From positions 992,001 to 1,056,000 of the forward strand of contig NZ_JABETK010000001.1 in the NCBI RefSeq assembly GCF_013240295.1: a stretch of 64,000 nt of DNA, written 5' to 3'. Each line of letters opens with the position of its first letter. The stretch's first letter is position 1. A model generated the notes under the pieces. The model saw only the letters and a program-made list of their open reading frames with translations, did no database searches and had not been told where the DNA came from. A program made the translations under genes and the position numbers. This DNA is from Neoaquamicrobium sediminum (GTDB taxonomy: Bacteria; Pseudomonadota; Alphaproteobacteria; Rhizobiales; Rhizobiaceae). Shown here piece by piece: positions 51,903 to 59,495 of this stretch.

Positions 51903-52939
51903 GCGGCATCTCCTACCGGTTCGAGCTGGCGCGTGCGGCTCGCGCAGGCCTCCAGCCCCTCGATCACGCGCGCCATCTCCAGCGCGCCTTCATGCGGGTT
52001 GCACATCACCGGCCCGCCGCCATCGAGTGCCGTGCCGAAGATCGCGAAGCTGCGGGCAAGCAGGGATACCGGCGTCACCCCGATCGCTGCCTCGCTGGTC
52101 AGGCCTTGCGGCATGACGTCGAAGCCGCCTGGCGAGCGGCGATATTCGACGGTGCCGTGGAACAGCCGATTGGCGTTGAAATCGAGCACCAGATTGCCCG
52201 TCGATCCCACCAGCCTCAGGCACTTGCTGGTCATCGCGCCGGGCACGAAGCCGTCTTCGGCGAGCCCACCAGCCAGCACACCGAGCCTCAGGCGGCCTTC
52301 GATGCCGTTGCCGAATGCGAGATCGATGCGGATATCGTCGACAACTGCCGGATCGAGGTGCCGAGCGAACACAGCGTCGACCGCGCTGACGGGCGCGCCT
52401 GCGAAATGACGCATCAGGTCGATGAAATGCACGCCGTCGTTTTCGATGAGTGACGAATCCGTCCGCATCCGCTTCCAGCCGGAGAAATCACCCTCCATCA
52501 ACAGCAGCTTGCCGATGGCGCCTGCCGCGAGCAGGTCGCGTGCGCGCCGCACGAGCGGGTGGCACCGCAGCACGAGGCCGATCTGAACCGGCACGGTTCC
52601 GGCCGCCTGCACGAGTGCCTGCGCCTCGCCAAGCGAGCGCACGGCGGGCTTTTCCAGCAATACCGGCTTGCCGAGCGATAGCGCCTGCAGCGCCAGCGGA
52701 AGATGGTGAACCGGCGGCGCGACGACATCGACGATATCGGCCTGCGGCATCAGCGTCGCAGGGTCCTCGGCAACCGCTGCCGGTTCGACGCCGCTTGCAA
52801 TCGCCTCACCACGCGCCGCCTCCGACGGATCGCTCACCATGAGCCGAACCGAGGGGTCGCAGACGCGCCACGCCTTCGCATGCAGTGCCCCGAAGGCCCC
52901 GAAGCCACAGATCAGGACAGAGCACCGCGCGTCAGCCAT
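51899..52939 (-). CDS. Gfo/Idh/MocA-family oxidoreductase
   Basis: A 346-residue NAD(P)-dependent dehydrogenase. The Rossmann start is SVLICGFGAFGALHAKAW; the conserved EKP motif appears as LLEKPAVRSL near residue 96, and DGVHFIDLMRHFAG near 178 carries the catalytic-type His. Family enzymes oxidise or reduce sugars, inositols or sugar acids. It sits between tctA and tctB, overlapping both by a few bases, so transport and oxidation are coupled genetically. Confidence 0.85.
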   Translation of the reverse strand: MADARCSVLICGFGAFGALHAKAWRVCDPSVRLMVSDPSEAARGEAIASGVEPAAVAEDPATLMPQADIVDVVAPPVHHLPLALQALSLGKPVLLEKPAVRSLGEAQALVQAAGTVPVQIGLVLRCHPLVRRARDLLAAGAIGKLLLMEGDFSGWKRMRTDSSLIENDGVHFIDLMRHFAGAPVSAVDAVFARHLDPAVVDDIRIDLAFGNGIEGRLRLGVLAGGLAEDGFVPGAMTSKCLRLVGSTGNLVLDFNANRLFHGTVEYRRSPGGFDVMPQGLTSEAAIGVTPVSLLARSFAIFGTALDGGGPVMCNPHEGALEMARVIEGLEACASRTRQLEPVGDAA

Positions 52940-54458
52940 CGGCGCGTCTCCCTTCGAGCAGCCGCACTTTCGCCTGGCCCAGCATGCGCCGCACCGGCGG
53001 CGGCAGCGCCAGCACGATCATCAGCAGCACAAGCAGGGCGATGACGGCGCTGATCGGCCGCGTGACGAAGGGTATCGGGTCGCCCTGTGTCAGCGACAGG
53101 CTGCGCCGGAAGTTGTTGTCGAGGATCGGCCCCAACACCACGCCGAGGATCATCGGCGCGATCGGGAAACCGGTTTCGCGCATCAGGAAGCCGATGAGGC
53201 CGAAGCCGATCATCACCCAGACGTCGAACAGGCGTCCGGCAATCGCGAAGGAGCCCACCGCGCACAGGACGAAAATGACGCCCATCAGCCATTCACGCCG
53301 CACCTTGAGGATGAGAAGCAGCGGACGCGTCAGGAGAAGCCCGAGCACCAGCATCGCCACGCTCGCCCAGAACACCATGGCGACCACCGAATAGAAGAAG
53401 TCGGCCTGCGTAATCATGATCAGCGGCCCGGGGCGAAGCCCATGGATCACCATCGCCGCCAGCAGTACGGCGGCCGGCGCGGAACCGGGGATCGCCAGGG
53501 TGAGCACCGGGATCAGCGCGCCGGGCACGGCGGCGTTGTTGCCCGTCTCGGCTGCCAGCAGGCCGTCGGTCGAGCCCTTGCCGAAGTCGTCGGGCGTCTT
53601 CGAAGCGCGCTTCGCGGCCGCGTAGGAGACCCACGCCCCCATATCCTCGCCGACGCCGGGCACGACGCCCATGAAGGTGCCGATCACGCCGGATCGCAGC
53701 CAGGTTCGCACATATCTGAACGATTTCAGGGCGGACCGCAGCACGCCGCCGACCTGCGAGGCGACCAGCGTCGTCGCCTCCTGCCGCATCACCACGAACA
53801 CCTCCGCGCAGCCGAATGCGCCGACGAGGACGGGCAGCAGCCCGAAGCCCGCCTCCAGGTCAAGAATGCCGTAGGAATAACGTGAATAGGCGTGCAGGCT
53901 TTCCTGCCCCACCATCGCGACCAGCAGGCCGAGGAAGCCGGCGATCCAGCCCTTGAGCGGATCGTCCATCGATGTGAGCTGGCCGCAAAGCACGATGCCG
54001 AAGACGGCAAGCCAGAAGAATTCGAAGGAGGTGAAGTCGAGCGCGAATTCGGCCAGCCATGGCGCGATCAGCGCGAGGCCGACCATGCCCACCATCGTGC
54101 CCAGGAAGGAGCCAGACGTGGCCACCGCCATCGCCTCGCCCGCCCGGCCCTGCTTGGCCAGCGGAAACCCGTCCAGCGCGGAGGCCGCATTGGCCGGCGT
54201 TCCGGGGATGTTGAGCAGGATGGCTGTCCTACCGCCACCATAGATCGCGCCGATATAGACGCAGATCAGCACCAGGATCGCGGTGTTCTGCTCCATGGTG
54301 AAGGTCAGCGTGGTGACAAGCGCCACGCCCAGCGTCGCTGTCAGGCCCGGTATCATGCCGACCACGATGCCGAGCAGCGTCGCCCAGACGACGACCAGCA
54401 TGTCCGCGGACATGCCGATCGCGACGACCGCGCCGAAAAATTGATTCAGACCGTCCAT
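52932..54458 (-). CDS. tctA: Tripartite tricarboxylate transporter large permease, TctA family
   Basis: A 508-residue membrane protein with about twelve segments. Family features: GMIPGLTATLGVALVTTLTF near residue 38 and the second copy GVVPGVGEDMGAWVSYAAAKRASK near 265, plus AVPGALIPVLTLAIPGSAPAAVLLAAM. Cation-coupled uptake of carboxylates; the substrate is set by TctC. Its start follows the tctC stop by 86 bases with a hairpin between. It overlaps the Gfo/Idh/MocA gene by eight bases. Confidence 0.92.
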   Translation of the reverse strand: MDGLNQFFGAVVAIGMSADMLVVVWATLLGIVVGMIPGLTATLGVALVTTLTFTMEQNTAILVLICVYIGAIYGGGRTAILLNIPGTPANAASALDGFPLAKQGRAGEAMAVATSGSFLGTMVGMVGLALIAPWLAEFALDFTSFEFFWLAVFGIVLCGQLTSMDDPLKGWIAGFLGLLVAMVGQESLHAYSRYSYGILDLEAGFGLLPVLVGAFGCAEVFVVMRQEATTLVASQVGGVLRSALKSFRYVRTWLRSGVIGTFMGVVPGVGEDMGAWVSYAAAKRASKTPDDFGKGSTDGLLAAETGNNAAVPGALIPVLTLAIPGSAPAAVLLAAMVIHGLRPGPLIMITQADFFYSVVAMVFWASVAMLVLGLLLTRPLLLILKVRREWLMGVIFVLCAVGSFAIAGRLFDVWVMIGFGLIGFLMRETGFPIAPMILGVVLGPILDNNFRRSLSLTQGDPIPFVTRPISAVIALLVLLMIVLALPPPVRRMLGQAKVRLLEGRRADG

Positions 54459-54499
54459 GAAACCGATCGCCTGGCAGAGTTACCGCGCGCAGAGACTAT

Positions 54500-54532
54500 C
54501 GCGATCCGGCGCGCAGGACGTGCCGGATCGCG
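54500..54532 (-). terminator. Hairpin between tctC and tctA
   Basis: CGCGATCCGGC (54500-54510) pairs perfectly with GCCGGATCGCG (54522-54532), loop of 11 bases. It lies right after the tctC stop on the minus strand, without a T run. It may protect the tctC message or weaken expression of the permease genes. Confidence 0.6.
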
Positions 54533-54544
54533 TCTGTTGAATGC

Positions 54545-55552
54545 TTATTCCGGCTTCGGGATGCCAAACTCCGACGGGTCGTTCGGCGCCGCGCCGCTTT
54601 CGAACTGCTGCCAGGCATTGATCGAAAGATACGGCATCGCGGCCTTGACCGCTTCCTCGCCATAGGTGGCGTTGAACAGCGCGCCGCGCTCGGCTGCGTG
54701 CGCCTTCATGACCTCCGAGCCCGCGATCTTCTCAGCCCAGATCTTGTCCATCGTGTCGAGCACCTCCTGCGGCGCGTCGGCGGGGATGAAGACGCCGAAA
54801 TAGTTCGGCGCGCTGGCAACCTCCGGCAGCCATTCGGTCACCGGTGGCACCGTGCCGAAGCCTTCGAGCTCGAGGGGCTTGTCGGCCACCACGGCCAGCG
54901 GGCGCAGCCGGCCGGCACGGATCATGTCGACCTGCTCGGTGGCGGTCGCCGCGGTAAACTGAGTCTCCCCCGATACGGTCGAGATGACGGCCGGGTTGCC
55001 GCCCTCATAGACGATCTGGCGATAGTTGATGTCGGCCGCCTTCTCCAGCGTCTGCATGCTGATGGCGGTCGCGGAAGAAAGTCCGCCGGACGAAACGGTA
55101 ATGGCTTCCCCGGACGTCTTCAGCGCTTCGAGAAGGTCGCCGAAATCTTCCCATTCGCTGTCGGTGCGAACGGAGATGAGGCCGGGATTGGCGACGTGCA
55201 GGTAGAGGCGCCAGTCCTCGAGCTTCGCGTCGAGCGTGCCCAGCACCGGATAGGCGCCGAGGTCGGCCACCGCGCCGGCGGCCATGGTCATGCCGTCATG
55301 CGGAGCCTCCCACACGGAGCGGGTGCCCGTCGAGCCGGACGCGCCGGGCTGGTTGAGGATCACGACGTTCTGGCCGAGCACTTCGGAAAGCTCGCCGGCG
55401 ACGACGCGGGTGACGGTATCGGTCGATCCGCCCGCGGACCACGGCACGATGATCGTGACCGGTTCGCTGGGCTTCCAGTCCTGCGCAACGGCGGGACCGG
55501 CGACCAGAAAGGCCGCTGTCGCGGCGATGAATGCGTATGCCTTATTGCCCAT
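54545..55552 (-). CDS. tctC: Tripartite tricarboxylate transporter substrate-binding protein, TctC (BugT) family
   Basis: First gene of the nine-gene operon. A 335-residue periplasmic protein with a signal peptide cut near residue 24 (AGPAVA|QDWKPSEP) and the Bug/TctC fold: VTIIVPWSAGGSTDTVTRVVAG and VVILNQPGASGSTGT near residues 35-75. It binds a carboxylate-bearing solute. The ATG at 55552 follows GGGAACGAGA. The operator palindrome and a -10-like box lie directly upstream. Confidence 0.92.
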   Translation of the reverse strand: MGNKAYAFIAATAAFLVAGPAVAQDWKPSEPVTIIVPWSAGGSTDTVTRVVAGELSEVLGQNVVILNQPGASGSTGTRSVWEAPHDGMTMAAGAVADLGAYPVLGTLDAKLEDWRLYLHVANPGLISVRTDSEWEDFGDLLEALKTSGEAITVSSGGLSSATAISMQTLEKAADINYRQIVYEGGNPAVISTVSGETQFTAATATEQVDMIRAGRLRPLAVVADKPLELEGFGTVPPVTEWLPEVASAPNYFGVFIPADAPQEVLDTMDKIWAEKIAGSEVMKAHAAERGALFNATYGEEAVKAAMPYLSINAWQQFESGAAPNDPSEFGIPKPE

Positions 55553-55566
55553 TCTCGTTCCCCTAA

Positions 55567-55588
55567 CTAACCAAACGGTTAGATAATA
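55567..55588 (-). promoter_or_regulatory. Operator palindrome and -10 box of the TTT catabolic operon
   Basis: CTAACC (55567-55572) and GGTTAG (55577-55582) form a perfect 6-base inverted repeat around AAAC. On the minus strand a TATTAT (55583-55588) abuts it, so the palindrome would cover the transcription start. A TTGACT lies at 55609-55614, 20 bases further, too far for an ideal -35. The shape fits a TetR-type operator; the TetR gene at 47334-48056 is the natural candidate. Confidence 0.6.
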
Positions 55589-55759
55589 GGAGAGAGAATC
55601 CGCATCCGAGTCAAGAAGAAGATTCGGCGACGAAAAAGGTTCTGTCCGCAGCGTCCGTCGCACCGGCCCGCTTGCAGGCGAGATACGGGATCGGGGGAAA
55701 CGCAAGGAAAGGCTGGCAAGGCAGCAGGCGCGACGCCGAGGGAAAGCAGCGTTGCGGGC

Positions 55760-56917
55760 TCAGTTCACCGCTTCGACGCTCCAGCGCGCGGGGCTTCGCA
55801 GCGCGGCGATGTCAGACACGCCGAGAAAGCCCATGGCGGTGTCCATCTCGCGCAGCATCATCGACAGGATGGCGCGCGCGCCCTCCTCGCCGCCGGCCGC
55901 GAGCCCCCACAGCGGCAACCGGCCCAGCATCACGCCCTGCGCGCCCATGGCAAGATATTTCAGTGCGTCGGTGCCGCGCCGCACACCGCTGTCGGCCAGT
56001 ACGGCCATGCTGTCGCCCACCGCTTCCGCGATCGCCGGCAGGCAGCTTGCGGGAGATGGCAGGCAATCGAGATTGCGCCCGCCATGCGCGGAAACGACGA
56101 TGCCATCAGCGCCGACCCCGGCGGCCAGTTCGGCATCCTCGACCGACAGCACGCCCTTGACGATCAGCTTGCCCGGCCACTCGTCGCGCAGCCGCTTCAC
56201 GTCATCCCAGGAAAGATCCGTCCTCAGCCGCACGGCGCCCGCAACGCTGGCGCGGGTGATGGCGCGCCGGAACTCTGGCGGATAATGACCGTAGGTCGGT
56301 ACGCCTCCGGCAAGCACGTAGCGCAGCATGACGCCCAGCAGCCAGCCGGGGTGAACCGCCATGTCGGCGACGTTTCGCACGGTCGGCTTGAAGGGAATGC
56401 CGAAGCCGTTACGCTGGTTGTATTCGCGGTTGGGCGACATCTGCGTGTCGGCCGTCACCACGAGGCATTCGCAATCGCTCGCCCTCACCCGCTTCAGAAG
56501 GTCGGCGGTCAGCGCACGGTCACGCCAGACATAGAGCTGGAACCACAAAGCCGCATCGGGTGCTGCGCTGCGGATGTCCTCTATGGTCGTCACGGATTGG
56601 GTCGAGACGCAAAATGGGATGCCGAGCGCTGCCGCGGCACGCGCCAGCTTCAGTTCGCCGTCGTGTGCGACGAGGCCCGCCAACGCGGTCGGCGCCACGA
56701 CCAGAGGCGTCGGCAATCCTTTGCCGAAAAGCGTCGTGCCGGCATCGCGACTTGCATGCCCCGACAGCACCGAAGGCCGCAGCGTCACCGCATCCAGCGA
56801 GTCGCGCAGGCGCGTCAGGGCCTGTTCGTCCTCGGTGCCCCGGTCGATATATTCGAACAGGCCGCGCGGCAGTCTGCGCCGCGCTTTTTCGCGGTAGTCG
56901 GCTGCATTCAACAGCAT
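55760..56917 (-). CDS. FMN-dependent alpha-hydroxyacid dehydrogenase/oxidase (LldD-like)
   Basis: A 385-residue FMN barrel that oxidises 2-hydroxy acids to 2-oxo acids (lactate, glycolate and mandelate oxidases are relatives). Motifs: an N-terminal YREKARRRLPRGLFEYIDRG, VVAPTALAGLVAHDGE, FQLYVWRDR (near 125), LIVKGVLSVEDA (near 248), the catalytic His in VVSAHGGRNLD (near 275) and the FMN phosphate loop DSGVRRGTDALKYLAMGAQGVMLGR. It follows the XRE gene by nine bases on the same strand, likely cotranscribed. The substrate is unknown. Confidence 0.88.
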   Translation of the reverse strand: MLLNAADYREKARRRLPRGLFEYIDRGTEDEQALTRLRDSLDAVTLRPSVLSGHASRDAGTTLFGKGLPTPLVVAPTALAGLVAHDGELKLARAAAALGIPFCVSTQSVTTIEDIRSAAPDAALWFQLYVWRDRALTADLLKRVRASDCECLVVTADTQMSPNREYNQRNGFGIPFKPTVRNVADMAVHPGWLLGVMLRYVLAGGVPTYGHYPPEFRRAITRASVAGAVRLRTDLSWDDVKRLRDEWPGKLIVKGVLSVEDAELAAGVGADGIVVSAHGGRNLDCLPSPASCLPAIAEAVGDSMAVLADSGVRRGTDALKYLAMGAQGVMLGRLPLWGLAAGGEEGARAILSMMLREMDTAMGFLGVSDIAALRSPARWSVEAVN

Positions 56918-56926
56918 GGAGCGTCT

Positions 56927-57535
56927 CTAGGAGGAGATCACCCAGATCACTTCCGCATCCTCCGGCCCCTGCGAGGTCCAGATGTGCGGCGATCCGGCGT
57001 CGTAATAGAGGCTATCGCCCGCGTTGAGGATCAGGGGTTCGTAGATCTGGCTGTGCACGACCATTGTCCCCTTGATCACGGTCACGAAAATCTCGGCATC
57101 GCTCACCGGCCACGAGCGGTATTCATCCGGCGACCGCGCCGTCACCCGCGTGCGGATCGGCGTCATGCGCTTGTCGAGCAGGTCGGCGCAGAGCACCGTG
57201 TTGGCGCAACTGTTCGACTGGTAGGGACGTCCCTCGTCCGCCCGCGTCACGCTGCGGCGGCCCGGCAGACTGCGCGAAGCCTCCCGGTCGTTGAGCAGCG
57301 CAACCACGTCGAGCTCGTAGCCATGGGCAACGCGCTGGAGCGTCGAGATCGTCGGCGACAGTTCGTTGCGCTCGATCTTCGACAGCGCCGATGCGGAGAC
57401 GCCGGTCCGCTTGCTGGCCTGCTGCAGCGTCCAGCCCTGCTGCTGGCGAAGCTGGGCGAGCCTCGCTCCGATGTCCAGGCCGGGCACGGCCGTTTCGATA
57501 TCGGGCTCAATGACTTCGGCGGGTCGGACGTTCAT
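56927..57535 (-). CDS. XRE-family regulator with C-terminal cupin domain
   Basis: A 202-residue regulator: HTH (IGARLAQLRQQQGWTLQQASKRTGVSASALSKIERNELSPTI, about residues 22-65) and a cupin domain (about 110-200, IKGTMVVHSQIYEPLILNAGDSLYYDAGSPHIW). This architecture usually senses a small metabolite. It is divergent from the TRAP operon and upstream of the FMN oxidase gene, so it probably controls both (inference). Confidence 0.88.
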   Translation of the reverse strand: MNVRPAEVIEPDIETAVPGLDIGARLAQLRQQQGWTLQQASKRTGVSASALSKIERNELSPTISTLQRVAHGYELDVVALLNDREASRSLPGRRSVTRADEGRPYQSNSCANTVLCADLLDKRMTPIRTRVTARSPDEYRSWPVSDAEIFVTVIKGTMVVHSQIYEPLILNAGDSLYYDAGSPHIWTSQGPEDAEVIWVISS

Positions 57536-57651
57536 TGCTGGCTCCAGCCTTCCTGCTGTCTGGCTACCCGGCGGAACGGCCAGGCGACGCAGTCGCTTAT
57601 ACGATGTCCCTTCCTGTTGGGAAAGTGCGGATAGTACGCTTATCCACTATA

Positions 57652-57702
57652 CGACATTTTTTTGCCGATCCAGCTTGACATGAAAATGTCGTTTCGTATG
57701 GT
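57652..57702 (+). promoter_or_regulatory. Promoter and inverted-repeat operator of the TRAP operon
   Basis: In the 310-base gap 57536-57845, TTGACA (57675-57680) and TATGGT (57697-57702) are 16 bases apart, a good sigma-70-type promoter facing dctP. A perfect 9-base inverted repeat, CGACATTTT (57652-57660) and AAAATGTCG (57683-57691), flanks the -35 box and enters the spacer. This is a likely binding site of the divergent XRE-cupin regulator. The remaining gap shows nothing else I can support. Confidence 0.55.
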
Positions 57703-57845
57703 AGACAGCTAAGAGGGGCAGCCTACAAGCCCCCAGGGAAACTGCCAAAAGCATTTACATTTAGGGTGAACTTGAGCGTCGTCGGGCCTGCGCCCGCCGC
57801 GTCGGGGTCACTGTGACATTCACCACCGACAGCGGAGTTGAGGAA

Positions 57846-58880
57846 ATGAAATCCATCATACGAAAACTGAGCGTTGTTTGCGCTGCGGCGACAATGAGCC
57901 TTGGAACCATGATGATCGGCGCCGCCGACGCGCAGACGGTCGTTCGTTTCGGCCATGTCGACGGCGAAGGCGACCTTCTGGCGAATCCTTATTGGGCCTA
58001 CACCGAGGTGTTCAGCTCGATCGTCAAGTCGCACACTGGCGGGCGCTACGAGATCCAGGTTTTCCCGAACGGCCAGCTCGGCGATCTGGAATCGCTGCTC
58101 GAGCAGAATGCGCGCGGATCGCTGCAGATCGTCGGCGGCCTGAATGCCGGCCACGTCGCAGCCTACGCGCCGGCCGCGCAGGTGCTGGAGATGCCCTACA
58201 CCTTCTCCACCACGGAAGTGGCGCGCGAGGTTCTCGAAGGCCCGTTCGGCAAGAAGCTCTCCGACACGGTCGCCGAGCAGAGCGGCGTGCGCATCCTCAA
58301 CTACCTGCCCTCCGCGTTCCGCAACTTCTCGAACTCTGTGCGGCCGATCCGTACGCCCGAGGACATGGTCGGCCTCAAGATCCGCACCCAGCAGGTTCCG
58401 ATCCATATCAAGATGGTCGAGGCGCTCGGCGCGTCGCCGACCCCGATCGCCTGGGCCGAGCTTTACAGCGCGCTGCAGACGGGCGTCGTCGACGGGCAGG
58501 AAAACGCGCCCTACACGATGCTTCTGGCGAACCTGCAGGAAGTGCAGAAGTATTACACGCTGGATCACCACCTCATCAACATGCCGCTCATCACCATCAA
58601 TGAGGAGTTCTACCAGGGCCTCAGCGAGGAAGACCGCGCGGCGTTCGATTATGCCGGCCGCCAGGCGACGTTCGCCATGCTCGGCATCATCGCGGCCAAG
58701 GAATCGCAGGATCTGAAGGTCATCGAGAAGGCAGGCGTGGAAATCTACCAGCCCACGGCGGAAGAGTTCCAGGCCTTCGTCGAGAAGACCCAGCAGCCGA
58801 TCGCCGAAATCCTAACAGAGCAGGTCGGCGCGGAGCTCATCAGCGAGCTGCAGCAGGCTATCGCCGGCGCGCAGGACTAG
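57846..58880 (+). CDS. dctP: TRAP transporter substrate-binding protein, DctP family
   Basis: A 344-residue periplasmic binding protein with a signal peptide cut near residue 30 (GAADA|QTVVRFGH). DctP features: GGRYEIQVFPNGQLGD near residue 70, VGLKIRTQQVPIHIKMVEALGASPTPIAWAELYSALQTGVVDGQENAPYT near 180-230, holding the Arg that contacts a solute carboxylate. It binds an organic acid. The ATG follows GAGG. An 11-base-pair hairpin follows its stop. Confidence 0.93.
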   Translation: MKSIIRKLSVVCAAATMSLGTMMIGAADAQTVVRFGHVDGEGDLLANPYWAYTEVFSSIVKSHTGGRYEIQVFPNGQLGDLESLLEQNARGSLQIVGGLNAGHVAAYAPAAQVLEMPYTFSTTEVAREVLEGPFGKKLSDTVAEQSGVRILNYLPSAFRNFSNSVRPIRTPEDMVGLKIRTQQVPIHIKMVEALGASPTPIAWAELYSALQTGVVDGQENAPYTMLLANLQEVQKYYTLDHHLINMPLITINEEFYQGLSEEDRAAFDYAGRQATFAMLGIIAAKESQDLKVIEKAGVEIYQPTAEEFQAFVEKTQQPIAEILTEQVGAELISELQQAIAGAQD

Positions 58881-58888
58881 TCATCATG

Positions 58889-58913
58889 GAGCCCGCGCCT
58901 CAGGCGCGGGCTC
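58889..58913 (+). terminator. Hairpin between dctP and dctQ
   Basis: GAGCCCGCGCC (58889-58899) pairs perfectly with GGCGCGGGCTC (58903-58913) around TCA, eight bases after the dctP stop, followed by GTTCATTT. A partial terminator or mRNA-stabilising element giving more binding protein than permease. Confidence 0.7.
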
Positions 58914-58955
58914 GTTCATTTACGCCGGACAGCCAGTGCTGTCCCGGCTTCAACC

Positions 58956-59486
58956 ATGGAGGCGGCGTTGCTCAGAACCCTCGAAAAGCTCGCAGACGTG
59001 CTGGGCTTCATCTCCTCCTTCGTTGCCCGCGTCATGCTCGTCCTCGTGGCCGCGATCCTGTTCTTGCAGGTCGTGCTGCGCTACGGCTTCGGCTTCTCAC
59101 TTCCATGGCCCGAGGAAGCGGCGCGCTACCTCATGATCTGGGTGGTGATGCTGGCCGGCAGCCTGCTGGTGAAGGACGAGCAGCTCGTGCGCGTCGACTT
59201 CTTCGACGGCTACTGGCCGCGCCGGCTGCTCTCGATCCGCAACGCGATCTTCCGGCTGATGCTGTGCGCGCTTCTCGCCGTGCTCGTCTGGAAAGGCTAC
59301 GAAAACGCCGATTTCGGCCAGCGCCGCATGTCGGCGACATTGCAGCTCAGCTTCTACTGGATCTATCTCTCCGTGCCGGTCGGCGCGGCCCTGATGCTCT
59401 TTCACATGCTGGTTCTGGCATTGCGCGACCTCGTCCGCGGCACGCCTGAAAACGACCAGCCCTCCATCCTCAAAGCCGAGATCTGA
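58956..59486 (+). CDS. dctQ: TRAP transporter small permease, DctQ family
   Basis: A 176-residue membrane protein with four segments (about 20-45, 55-75, 95-115, 130-155) and the DctQ region RYGFGFSLPWPEEAARYLMIWVVMLAG. The start is ambiguous: ATG at 58956, or TTG at 58968, which has GGAGG five bases before it. It precedes dctM by nine bases. Confidence 0.88.
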   Translation: MEAALLRTLEKLADVLGFISSFVARVMLVLVAAILFLQVVLRYGFGFSLPWPEEAARYLMIWVVMLAGSLLVKDEQLVRVDFFDGYWPRRLLSIRNAIFRLMLCALLAVLVWKGYENADFGQRRMSATLQLSFYWIYLSVPVGAALMLFHMLVLALRDLVRGTPENDQPSILKAEI

Positions 59487-59495
59487 GGCACCCCG

